Source: Duganella aceris (GTDB taxonomy: Bacteria; Pseudomonadota; Gammaproteobacteria; Burkholderiales; Burkholderiaceae_D). From it: a stretch of DNA of 64,000 nucleotides. Position 1 is the stretch's first letter. Every line of letters begins with the position of its first letter. The stretch spans positions 124,001-188,000 of the forward strand of contig NZ_JAADJT010000002.1 of assembly GCF_011090165.1 (NCBI RefSeq). The letters are read 5' to 3'. A program made the position numbers and the translations under genes. Shown piece by piece: positions 53,131-61,364 of this stretch. Below the pieces are notes generated by a model. That model was not told where the DNA came from. It made no database searches and saw only the letters and a list, made by a program, of their open reading frames with translations.

Positions 53131-53158
53131 ACCTTGGTATGCAAACTCATACCAAGGT
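53131..53158. promoter_or_regulatory. 11-bp perfect inverted repeat, candidate operator
   Basis: ACCTTGGTATG, six bases, and CATACCAAGGT. It lies in the 213-base gap between the divergent GGDEF-EAL and TehA genes. GGTTTAAT occurs on both sides (53104 and 53156). No T tract follows, so an operator is more likely than a terminator. Confidence 0.6.
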
Positions 53159-53283
53159 TTAATGCGCCCTGCCCGGCATGAATCGGTGCTACATTGGCAG
53201 GATTCGATCCATTCGATCGGTTTATGCCGACAGCGATTCGACCTAAACTCAGTTCATCGCTCACCCACCGAAAACTGACGACC

Positions 53284-54261
53284 ATGAAAACCAAACTGCT
53301 GCCCGCCTCCTTCTTCGCGCTGACGCTGGGACTGGCCGAAACCGGCAACGCCTGGCGCTTCGCCCACAATCTGTGGGCCTTGCCGCCCCTGGCCGGCGAG
53401 GTGCTGCAGGCGCTGGCCGTGCTGTCCTTCGTGCTGTTCATGGCGCTGTACGCGCACAAATGGATGGCGCACCGCGCCGCCGCCGTGGCCGAAACCCGCG
53501 ATCCGGTGCAGTCGGCCTTCCTGGCGCTGATCCCGGAATCGCTGATCCTGGTCGCGCTGGCGCTGCAGCCGTACTGGCTGGCGGCCGCCACGCCGCTGTT
53601 CTGGCTCGGCTCCGCCGTCAACGTGGGCTACGGCGCCTGGCGCCTGGCCGCGCACTGGAGCGCCAGGCGCGACGCCGCGCAGATCGTGCCGCCGCTGTTC
53701 CTGCCCTATACCGCCAGTGTGCTGGTCAATGCGCTGGCTGCCGGCATTTTCGGCTACGTCGATTACGGCTGGATGCTGTTCGGCGCCGGCGCCATCTCGT
53801 GGCTGATCCTCGACTCGGCGATCACCCACCAGTTGATGACCGGCGGCCTGGCCGACAAGACCCGCAACTTCATGGGCATCTACAGCGCGCCGCCGGTGGT
53901 GGCCCTGGTGGCGTACCAGGTGCTGGCCGGCGCCGACGCCAGCGCGGCGGTGACCTATGCGCTGGCCGGCTATGCGTTGTTCGTGTTCGCCGGAATGGGG
54001 TTCGCGATGCCGTGGCTGGCGCAGCAGGACTTCGCGCCCGGCTATTGGGCCTACACTTTCGGCCTCGCCACGCTGGGCCAGGGCTTGATGCTGATGGCCC
54101 GCAACAACCCGAGCCGGATACTGGAAGCCGTCGCCGGCGCGGTGTTCGTGGCGACGCTGCTGCTGGTGCTGTACGTGGCCGTCGGTTCGCTGCGGCTGCT
54201 GGCGCGCGGCGGCTACTTCCCGGCCGCGCCGCAAGCCGCACCGGCGCCGGGCCGCGCCTGA
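53284..54261 (+). CDS. tehA: TehA/SLAC1-family transporter
   Basis: A 325-residue membrane protein with about ten helices of the TehA/SLAC1 anion-channel family. FALTLGLAETGNAWRFA and the Pro- and Phe-rich helices fit. Such proteins are linked to tellurite resistance or C4-dicarboxylate transport. The ATG at 53284 begins just before the first helix. Its TGA overlaps the ATG of the next gene. Confidence 0.82.
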   Translation: MKTKLLPASFFALTLGLAETGNAWRFAHNLWALPPLAGEVLQALAVLSFVLFMALYAHKWMAHRAAAVAETRDPVQSAFLALIPESLILVALALQPYWLAAATPLFWLGSAVNVGYGAWRLAAHWSARRDAAQIVPPLFLPYTASVLVNALAAGIFGYVDYGWMLFGAGAISWLILDSAITHQLMTGGLADKTRNFMGIYSAPPVVALVAYQVLAGADASAAVTYALAGYALFVFAGMGFAMPWLAQQDFAPGYWAYTFGLATLGQGLMLMARNNPSRILEAVAGAVFVATLLLVLYVAVGSLRLLARGGYFPAAPQAAPAPGRA

Positions 54262-55232
54262 TGAAGACGGTCGCCCTGGTGCTGTTCCCCGGCGTGCAGT
54301 CGCTGGACGTCTCCGGTCCGATGGATGTCTTCGCCGAGGCCAACGACTATGTCGATGCCGGCCGGGGCTATCGGCTGGTCACGGTCGGCACCGCGCCCTA
54401 CCCGATCCGCGCGTCCAACGGCCAGCAACTGGGCGCGGACCTGGGCCTGGAAGACGCCGGCACCGACTACGATATCGTATTGGTGGCCGGCGGCCCGCAA
54501 CTGCCGCAGGCGCCGGATCACCCGCGACTGTCGGCCTGGCTGCGCGCCGTGGCGCACAAGGTGCCGCGCTACGGCTCGATCTGCACCGGCGCCTTCCTGC
54601 TGGGCCGCGCCGGCCTGTTGGACGGCAGGCGCGCCACCACCCACTGGAGCGACGCCGCGCAGCTGGCGGCGCAGTTCCCATCGGCGCGGATCGAGCATGA
54701 CCGCATCCATGTGCGCGACGGCGGTCTGGTGACGTCGGCCGGCGTCACGGCCGGCATCGACCTGGCCTTGGCATTGGTGGCGGAGGATCACGGGCCGGCG
54801 GTGGCGCTGGCGGTGGCCAAGCGGCTGCTGGTGCTGGCGCAGCGCCAGGGCGGCCAGTCGCAGTTCAGTCCTTATCTGTCGGACGCCGCCGCGCCGGACG
54901 CGCTGGCCGCCGTGATCCAGAACTACGTGATGGAGCATCTGGCGGAATCGCTGTCGGTCGAGCACCTGGCCGAGGTGGCCGGCATGAGCGCGCGCAATTT
55001 CGCCCGCAAGTTCGTCGAGGAGATGGCGGTGACGCCGGCCGAATTCGTGCAGCGCGCCCGCGTCGACGCCGCCCGCAACCTGCTGGAGGGCAGCGAGCTG
55101 GCGCTCAAGACCATCGCCTGGCGCTGCGGCTTCGGCAGCGCGGCGCGCATGCGGCTGGTGTTCGCGCAACGCTTCGGCGTCACGCCCAACCAGTACCGCG
55201 ACAGCTTCGGCGTGGCGAAGACCGCCCCCTAG
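54261..55232 (+). CDS. GlxA-type AraC-family regulator
   Basis: A 323-residue regulator. The N-terminal DJ-1/PfpI-like domain (ALVLFPGVQSLDVSGPMDVF, GSICTGAFLLGRAGLLDG with Cys at the nucleophile position) is followed by a C-terminal AraC helix-turn-helix pair (LAEVAGMSARNFARKF and IAWRCGFGSAARMRLVFAQR). It is coupled to tehA by a 1-base overlap, so it probably controls that transporter. Confidence 0.9.
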   Translation: MKTVALVLFPGVQSLDVSGPMDVFAEANDYVDAGRGYRLVTVGTAPYPIRASNGQQLGADLGLEDAGTDYDIVLVAGGPQLPQAPDHPRLSAWLRAVAHKVPRYGSICTGAFLLGRAGLLDGRRATTHWSDAAQLAAQFPSARIEHDRIHVRDGGLVTSAGVTAGIDLALALVAEDHGPAVALAVAKRLLVLAQRQGGQSQFSPYLSDAAAPDALAAVIQNYVMEHLAESLSVEHLAEVAGMSARNFARKFVEEMAVTPAEFVQRARVDAARNLLEGSELALKTIAWRCGFGSAARMRLVFAQRFGVTPNQYRDSFGVAKTAP

Positions 55233-55236
55233 GCGG

Positions 55237-57141
55237 TCAAAGCCCGGCCAGCGTACGCTCCAGAAGGTCGAAATCCGCCGGTTTGACCAGGTGGAAGTCG
55301 AAGCCCGCGTCGGCGGTCTTTTGCCGGTCCGTGTCGGAGCCGTAGCCGGTGTGGGCGATCAGCCGCGTCGAGGCCAGCAACGGATCGGCGCGCATCATCC
55401 GCGCCAGCATGTAGCCGTCGATATTCGGCAGGCCGATATCGAGGATGATGGCGTCGTGGGGATGGGCCCGCGCCAGCGCCATCGCGCCTTCGGCGTCGTG
55501 CGCCACATGCACCTGGTGTCCCATGGCGCGCAGCAGCTCGCCCATCACGTCGGCCGAGTCGGCGTTGTCGTCGACCAGCAGCAAGCGGCGCGCGCCCGGC
55601 GCCAAGGCCGATGCCTGAACCGCCTGGGCTTCCTCCGGCGATGCCGCCAACGGCAGCTCGATGGTGAAGGTGCTGCCCTGGTCGATGCCGGGGCTGTCGG
55701 CGGTCACGCCGCCGCCGTGCATGCGCGCCAGCGTCGACACCAGCGACAGGCCGATGCCGAGACCGTCGTGGACCCGGTCCTGCGTCGCGGCGCCCTGCGA
55801 GAACATGTTGAAGATGCGCGGCAGGTTGTAGTCGGTGATGCCGATGCCGTTGTCGGACACCGCGATCCGCACCCGGCCTTCACCGGGCAGCGTCACCGCC
55901 AGCTTGATACGGCCGTCGCGGTTGGTGAACTTGGCGGCGTTGTGCAGCAGATTGCCGATGGCCTGCGCCAGCCGCACCGGATCGGCGTGCAGCCAGATCG
56001 GCTGCGGCGGCACCTCGACCGTCAACGCGTGGCCGCGCGATTGCAGCAGCGGCGCCACGGTTTCCATCGCCGGCTCCAGCACCGCGTGCAGCTCCACCTG
56101 TTGCAGCTGCAAGGTCAGCTTGCCCTCGGAGATGCGCGCCACGTCCAGCAGATCGTCCACCAGCCGCGACAAATGACTGACCTGGCGCACGATCACTTCG
56201 CGCGCCTTGCGGTGCAGCTCCACCTGTTCGGCCGGCGCCTGTCCCATCAAGGCCACCGCGTTGCGGATCGGGCTCAAAGGGTTGCGCAGCTCGTGCGCCA
56301 GCGTGGCCAGGAAGTCGTTCTTGTTCTCGTCCGCCGCATGCAGCAGTCCTTCCATCTCCTTGCGGTGCGTGATGTCGCTGGTGATGCGGGCGATGCGGTA
56401 TGGCGCGTCGCTGGCGTTGCGCACCATGAAGGCGCGGTCGCGCACCCAGCATACGGTACCGTCGCCGCGCCGCACGCGGTATTCCTGCTCATAGTGACCA
56501 CCCTGTTGCAAGGCGCGCCACTGCGTTTCGACTTCGTCGCGGTCGTCGGGGTCGATGCCGTCGATCCAGTCGCCGGGACGTTCCTGCAATTGCGCCGCCG
56601 GACGGTCCCACATCGCCTCGTAGGCCTTGCTGACGTAGAGCAGCTCGTTGCTGTACAAGCCGAACATCCAGAACACATCCTCGATATTGTCGGTCAGCTG
56701 GCGGAAGCGTTCCTCGCTGTTGCGCAGGTCGGCCTGGGTGCGCTGCAAGCGCAGCAGCGCGTTGACGTTGGCCACCAGTTCGTCGGCTTCGATCGGCGCC
56801 GCCAGATAATTGTCGGCGCCGCCCTCCAGGCCACGGATCTTGTCGTCGCGGCCGGTCAGCGCGGCCGAGGTCTGCAGCACCAGCACCAGCGAGGTCGCGG
56901 CGTCGGCCTTGATCTGGCGGCACACTTCGATGCCGTTGATGTCCGGGAGTTTGACGTCCAGCAGCACCAGCGCCGGCACCAGCCGCCGCGCCAGCGCCAG
57001 CGCGTCGGTGCCGTTGGCCGCCTCCGCCACCTGGAAGCCCGCGCCTTGCAGGATGCGGGTCTTCACATAGCGCGCGCCGTCGTTGTCGTCGACATTAAGG
57101 ATCAGAATATCGTGGTTGCTCACGGGTTTATCTTTCATCAT
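55237..57141 (-). CDS. Hybrid histidine kinase REC-PAS-HisKA-HATPase-REC
   Basis: A 634-residue soluble hybrid kinase, last of the stressosome operon. First receiver with Asp62 in LLDVKLPDINGIEV, PAS/PAC (~145-265), HisKA with His283 in [11 protein letters not shown], HATPase ([15 protein letters not shown]), and a C-terminal receiver with Asp568 in ILDIGLPNIDG. Two receivers flanking a kinase make it fit for a multi-step relay. It starts within the stop of the upstream kinase gene (ATGATG). Confidence 0.92.
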   Translation of the reverse strand: MMKDKPVSNHDILILNVDDNDGARYVKTRILQGAGFQVAEAANGTDALALARRLVPALVLLDVKLPDINGIEVCRQIKADAATSLVLVLQTSAALTGRDDKIRGLEGGADNYLAAPIEADELVANVNALLRLQRTQADLRNSEERFRQLTDNIEDVFWMFGLYSNELLYVSKAYEAMWDRPAAQLQERPGDWIDGIDPDDRDEVETQWRALQQGGHYEQEYRVRRGDGTVCWVRDRAFMVRNASDAPYRIARITSDITHRKEMEGLLHAADENKNDFLATLAHELRNPLSPIRNAVALMGQAPAEQVELHRKAREVIVRQVSHLSRLVDDLLDVARISEGKLTLQLQQVELHAVLEPAMETVAPLLQSRGHALTVEVPPQPIWLHADPVRLAQAIGNLLHNAAKFTNRDGRIKLAVTLPGEGRVRIAVSDNGIGITDYNLPRIFNMFSQGAATQDRVHDGLGIGLSLVSTLARMHGGGVTADSPGIDQGSTFTIELPLAASPEEAQAVQASALAPGARRLLLVDDNADSADVMGELLRAMGHQVHVAHDAEGAMALARAHPHDAIILDIGLPNIDGYMLARMMRADPLLASTRLIAHTGYGSDTDRQKTADAGFDFHLVKPADFDLLERTLAGL

Positions 57142-58514
57142 GAACCATATCCTTCACTGTCGGACGTTTGGTACTGGCGCGGCAGACGCAGGATGAAGGT
57201 GGAGCCGGAGCCCGCCACGCTCTCGACATCCACCGTGCCGCCCAACAGGGTGGCGAGCTTGCGGCACAGCGGCAAGCCCAGGCCAGTCCCCTTGGAGCGG
57301 CGTTGCAGCGGATGTTCGATCTGGCTGAACTCCTCGAAAATCAATTGCAGATGGTCGGCGCTGATGCCGATCCCAGTATCGCTGACGGCGAAGGTGACAT
57401 GGTCGGCTTCGCCGTTGTCGCGCAGCGCGACCGTGACCGCGCCCGCTTCGGTGAACTTCAGCGCGTTGGAGATGAAGTTGCGCAGGATCTGCGCCACTTT
57501 TCCCTCGTCGGTCAGCACCGTCTGCGGCTCGGCCGGCGGCACGAACACCAGCTCCACCTCCGGACTGCGCGACAGCGGGCGCAACATGCCTTTCAGGGCG
57601 CTGAACAGCGTGGCCACCTCCATCGGCGCGACGTTCATTTCCACCTTGCCGGCTTCGATCTTGGCCAGATCGAGCAAGTCGTTGACCAGCTCCGACAGAT
57701 CGGCGGCGGCGACCGCGATGAAACCGACCTGGCGCTCCTGCTCCACCGACAGCTCGCCGTCCATGCGGTCCAGCAGCAGCTTGGCCAGCGCGCGAATGGA
57801 GCTGAGCGGCGTGCGCAGTTCGTGGCTGGTGTTGGACAGGAAGCGCGATTTCATCTCGTCGGCCTTGCGAAGACGCTCGGCCTTTTCCTCGATCTCGGCG
57901 TACAGCGCGACCACGCCGCGGTTGGTGTCCTCCAGCTCGCGCGTCAGCGCCAGCAGGTCGTCCTGGCGCTCGCGCAGCTCGGCCAGCGCCGACGCCAGCT
58001 CGCGGTTCTGCTGCTGCATCTCGGAATAGGTGTTCTGCACCGGACTGGCGGCCAGCTGCGCGCCGAGGCGGTTCAAGCCGGCGGCGTCGATGCGCTGGCG
58101 GCCCGTGATCTCCTTGCACATCTCCACATGCAGCGTCGACTCCAGTCCCTGGCGCACGGTGCAACCGTCCATCAGCCGCTGCGCGGTGATGACCGCGTTG
58201 TCCAGTTGCGCGGCCAGGCTTTCCGCCTCGGCCCCCGCCGCCAGCGGCAGCGCGCGCGCCGCGGCGCCGTCGGCGCGTATGGTCACGATCAGCATCTGCG
58301 CGCGGCCCTGCAGGTCGAGCGCGAACTGCGCCCTTCCTCCCGACAGCCGGCCGTAGGCGCAGCGCGCCACTTCCGACACCGCCGTCGCCACCCGCACCTG
58401 GTCCTGCACGCTGAAGCCCAGCAACGCCGAAATCTGCCGCGCGCGCTGGCGCACCATCACCACATCGGGTTCGCTGTCGATGCCGACCTGCAGGATGCGG
58501 GTCGCGCCGCTCAT
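57138..58514 (-). CDS. Histidine kinase with degenerate RsbT-like N-terminal domain
   Basis: A 458-residue protein. Residues ~5-135 resemble RsbT-type ATPases (ALLGFSVQDQVRVATAVSEV), but the N-box Asn is Cys52 (SEVARCAYG), so ATP binding there is doubtful. A coiled coil (~161-225) leads to HisKA (His231 in TSHELRTPLSSI) and HATPase (SNALKFTEAG, DTGIGI, GTGLGLPL). It overlaps the phosphatase gene by 4 bases (ATGA). The N-terminal domain may bind stressosome partners and control the kinase. Confidence 0.88.
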   Translation of the reverse strand: MSGATRILQVGIDSEPDVVMVRQRARQISALLGFSVQDQVRVATAVSEVARCAYGRLSGGRAQFALDLQGRAQMLIVTIRADGAAARALPLAAGAEAESLAAQLDNAVITAQRLMDGCTVRQGLESTLHVEMCKEITGRQRIDAAGLNRLGAQLAASPVQNTYSEMQQQNRELASALAELRERQDDLLALTRELEDTNRGVVALYAEIEEKAERLRKADEMKSRFLSNTSHELRTPLSSIRALAKLLLDRMDGELSVEQERQVGFIAVAAADLSELVNDLLDLAKIEAGKVEMNVAPMEVATLFSALKGMLRPLSRSPEVELVFVPPAEPQTVLTDEGKVAQILRNFISNALKFTEAGAVTVALRDNGEADHVTFAVSDTGIGISADHLQLIFEEFSQIEHPLQRRSKGTGLGLPLCRKLATLLGGTVDVESVAGSGSTFILRLPRQYQTSDSEGYGS

Positions 58515-59533
58515 GCGGCCTCCGGCACGCGCTGCACCAGCACGCTGGCGTCGTCGCGGCCGCGCGCGTAATCGCGCAGCAGCACGGCGGCGATGATCGC
58601 CGGGTCGCAGGCGACCAGACCCGGATGCTGGTCCAGATCCCACTGCGTGGTGATGCCGTCGCTGGCCAGAATCACCAGCGCGCCGGGTTCGCACGGCAGC
58701 GTGAATTCCTGCACCTTGCGCATATTGTGGCCGACGATGCCGTTGTGCGACACCAGCTGGCGCCGTGGTCCACCATCGACGATGCAGGCGCCGATGTTGC
58801 CGACGCCGGAGAAACGCAACTGCCGCGCCGCCGGGTCGAGCAGCGCCACCGCCAGCGCAGCGCCGCGCGTGGAGCGCAGCGCTGCGTGGCACACCTCGAC
58901 CTGCTCGGCCGGCCGCAGCGACGGCTGCAGCGTCATCGCGTCGATGGCGGCCTTGGCGGCCTTGGCCGCCTCCGGTCCGTGACCGAGGCCGTCGACCATC
59001 AGCAGCGCGATCTCATGCCGCTGCCGCGCCACCGCCCAGGCGTCGCCGCTCTCGGTCTCGCCCGCCAGCGGCAGACATACGCCGCCCGATTGCGGCTGCA
59101 CCGCCGGCGCCGCGCCGGCCCAGAGGCGCATGAAGAATACCGCACCCTTGCCGCGCGGTGCGTAGACGTCGAATTGATCCGACAGCCGGCGCAGCGCGCC
59201 CAATCCGGTGCCCGCGGTGCCGGCGCTGGACATGCCGTCGCGCAGCGCCGCGCCAAGGTTGGCGATGCCGGGACCGCGATCGAAACCCAATACATCGATG
59301 CCGCAAGCCTCGCCGCCGTAGGCGAACGACAGCGATATCCGGCCCTCACCGGCGTGCTTGAGCATATTGGTGGCCAGCTCGGTGATGATGATGGCCAATT
59401 GGCCGGCGCGGGTGTCGTCGAAGCCCTGCTGCTGCGCCATGCGCTGGCCGACGCGGCGCGCCGCAGCGATATCGCTGGCATGTGTGATGCCTACCCACGT
59501 AGGGGTATCCAGCGAACTGATTATTTTTTCCAT
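58511..59533 (-). CDS. RsbT-like ATPase fused to PP2C/SpoIIE phosphatase (RsbX-like)
   Basis: A 340-residue fusion. Residues ~1-140 are an RsbT-type ATPase with intact N-box (Asn56 in TELATNMLKHAG), DRGPGI at 85-90 and GTGLGAL. Residues ~150-335 form a PP2C-type phosphatase: SGDAW (Asp164), DGLGHG at 181-186, ASDGI and the final GRDDASVLV metal site. RsbX-type phosphatases reset phosphorylated RsbR and RsbS. It overlaps rsbT by 13 bases. Confidence 0.9.
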   Translation of the reverse strand: MEKIISSLDTPTWVGITHASDIAAARRVGQRMAQQQGFDDTRAGQLAIIITELATNMLKHAGEGRISLSFAYGGEACGIDVLGFDRGPGIANLGAALRDGMSSAGTAGTGLGALRRLSDQFDVYAPRGKGAVFFMRLWAGAAPAVQPQSGGVCLPLAGETESGDAWAVARQRHEIALLMVDGLGHGPEAAKAAKAAIDAMTLQPSLRPAEQVEVCHAALRSTRGAALAVALLDPAARQLRFSGVGNIGACIVDGGPRRQLVSHNGIVGHNMRKVQEFTLPCEPGALVILASDGITTQWDLDQHPGLVACDPAIIAAVLLRDYARGRDDASVLVQRVPEAA

Positions 59534-59991
59534 TTGATGATAGCTACCGCAGTGCCCTCGCCTCCACGTGAATCGATGTCGAATTCGTCGACCAGTCTTT
59601 TGGCGCCGCCCAAGCCGAGACCGAGGCCGCCGCCGCTGGTGAACCCATCGCGCAGCGCCTGCTCGATGTCCAGGATGCCGGGGCCGTCGTCGGCGAACAC
59701 CAGCCGCAGGCCGCGCCGCACGCCGTCCGACAGCATCTGCGCCAGCACCATGCCGCCGCCACCGTACTTGATGGTGTTGCGCGCCAGTTCGCTGGCGGCC
59801 GTCACCAGCTTGGTCTGCTCGACCAGGCTCAGTTTCAGCTCCAGCGCGTGCTCGCGCACCACCTTGCGCACGCCGACCACATGTTCGTCGGTGTGCAGCG
59901 GCAGCGTCGCGCTGTTCTGGATCTCGCGCCCGGTTGTGTTCAGGAGCCGCGAACTAAACCGCACCGCCTCGGGTGCCTGGTTCATGTTCAT
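59521..59991 (-). CDS. rsbT: RsbT-type serine/threonine kinase
   Basis: A 156-residue stressosome kinase that is held by RsbR/RsbS and phosphorylates them on stress. N-box SELARNTIKYGGGG has Asn72, DDGPGI is at 101-106 and GLGLGLGG at 123-130. In Bacillus the freed RsbT switches on RsbU; no RsbU is present here. It overlaps rsbS by four bases (ATGA). Confidence 0.92.
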   Translation of the reverse strand: MNMNQAPEAVRFSSRLLNTTGREIQNSATLPLHTDEHVVGVRKVVREHALELKLSLVEQTKLVTAASELARNTIKYGGGGMVLAQMLSDGVRRGLRLVFADDGPGILDIEQALRDGFTSGGGLGLGLGGAKRLVDEFDIDSRGGEGTAVAIIKWKK

Positions 59992-60347
59992 CGCAGATAA
60001 CTCTTCCCGAGCAAGGCCATGCCTTTCTCGACGTTGAGCGCGGTCTTCACGCCCGGCAGCGTCAACCCCAGCTCCACCAGCGTGATCGCCACCGCCGGCT
60101 GCATGCCGACCAACACGGTCTGCGCGTCCAGCACGCGCGCCATCGCCGCCGTGTTGCTGATCATGCGGCCGATGAAGGAATCGACCAGATCGAGCGCCGA
60201 GATGTCGATCAACACCCCCTTGGCGGCGTCGCGCACGATGCGCTCGGTCAGGTCGTCCTGCAGGGTCATCGCCAGGCGGTCATGCATGTCGACCTGGATC
60301 GTCACCAGCAGCAGGTCGCCGATGCGCAGAATAGGTATGCGTTCCAT
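59988..60347 (-). CDS. rsbS: RsbS-type STAS-domain stressosome protein
   Basis: A 119-residue single STAS domain. The phosphorylation site is Ser57 in LDLVDSFIGRM, matching the RsbS site. It forms the stressosome scaffold with RsbR and binds RsbT. It starts 7 bases after the rsbR stop. Confidence 0.93.
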   Translation of the reverse strand: MERIPILRIGDLLLVTIQVDMHDRLAMTLQDDLTERIVRDAAKGVLIDISALDLVDSFIGRMISNTAAMARVLDAQTVLVGMQPAVAITLVELGLTLPGVKTALNVEKGMALLGKSYLR

Positions 60348-60354
60348 AGGCGAC

Positions 60355-61218
60355 TCAGACGGCGACGCGGGTGACGGTCGCTCCCACGCGCGCCAGCGCC
60401 ACGGTAAAGGCGTCGGCCAGCGTGGCCTTGGTGACCACGTCCTCCAGGTTGACGCCCAGGTGCACGATGGTCTGCGCGATCTGCGGGCGGATGCCGCTGA
60501 TGATGCAGTCGGCGCCCATCAGGCGCGCGGCGGCGATGGTCTTCATCAGATGCTGCGCCACCAGCGTGTCGACGGTCGGCACGCCGGTGATGTCGATGAT
60601 GGCGATGGCGGCGCCGGTTTCGACGATCTTCTCCAGCAGGCTCTCCATCACCACCTGGGTGCGGGCGCTGTCGAGGGTGCCGATCAGCGGCAGCGCCAGG
60701 ATGTCCTGCCACAGCTTGACCACGGGGGTCGACAGCTCCAGCAGTTCCTGTTGCTGGCGCACGATGATCTGGTCGCGGCTCTTCTGGAACACCTCGATGG
60801 TGAACAGGCCCAGTTTGTCGAGCAGCGTGCTGACGCTCCACAGCGCCTCTGCCAGCAGCTCCGGCTCGGCGGACAGCGACTGGCGCAGGCTGGCGAACAG
60901 CGATTGCTTGAGCGAGAACACGAAGGTCGCGGTTTCGCTCGGGGTCGAACCCTGCTTGGCGCGCTGGGTGGAAATCTCGGTCAGCTGGTCGCGCAGCTCG
61001 TCGTAGGCGCGGCCGTCGATGCTGTCGAAACCGCCGTCCAGCGCCGCGCCGGGCAGCAGCTTCAGAAACTGGCCGCAGTGGCGGCGCAGCTGCTCTTCCG
61101 AAGCGCTATCGTTGCGGAACGACAGTCCCTGCAGATGTTCAACCCAGTCGGCCTGGATCTCGGCCTGATGCTGTTGGATCAGCGTGCTGATGCGGCGGGC
61201 GTTTTCGTTGGTGCTCAT
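60355..61218 (-). CDS. rsbR: RsbR-type stressosome sensor protein
   Basis: A 287-residue protein. The N-terminal ~165 residues are a helical sensor that looks globin-free (RsbRD type), then a STAS domain (~165-285) with the conserved IDITGVPTVDTLVAQHLMKT and IRPQIAQTIVHLGV. Thr218 and Thr250 are the likely targets of RsbT. GAGG precedes the ATG. It is first in the operon; 146 bases separate it from the upstream kinase. Confidence 0.92.
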   Translation of the reverse strand: MSTNENARRISTLIQQHQAEIQADWVEHLQGLSFRNDSASEEQLRRHCGQFLKLLPGAALDGGFDSIDGRAYDELRDQLTEISTQRAKQGSTPSETATFVFSLKQSLFASLRQSLSAEPELLAEALWSVSTLLDKLGLFTIEVFQKSRDQIIVRQQQELLELSTPVVKLWQDILALPLIGTLDSARTQVVMESLLEKIVETGAAIAIIDITGVPTVDTLVAQHLMKTIAAARLMGADCIISGIRPQIAQTIVHLGVNLEDVVTKATLADAFTVALARVGATVTRVAV

Positions 61219-61364
61219 TCAGTCCTCATGGTCTTGGCGGTTGGCGACGAAATATTTCGTAATTTCAATAGTTCTTCCAGCATACGCGATCGCCCCCCGT
61301 TTCTTGCGGCACTTTCAACAGTGCGCTTGTAGGAAAATTCCTATTTTGACGAAAAAACCCCGAT

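Noticed and set aside
50095..53181. Open frame of 1028 codons on the plus strand
   Set aside because: It mirrors the GGDEF-EAL gene in another frame, with His- and Gln-rich composition and no motif.
61330..61343. TAGGAA-N2-TTCCTA repeat upstream of rsbR
   Set aside because: Only 6-bp arms, close to the end of the upstream gene, and no promoter elements with correct spacing beside it; too weak to call an operator.
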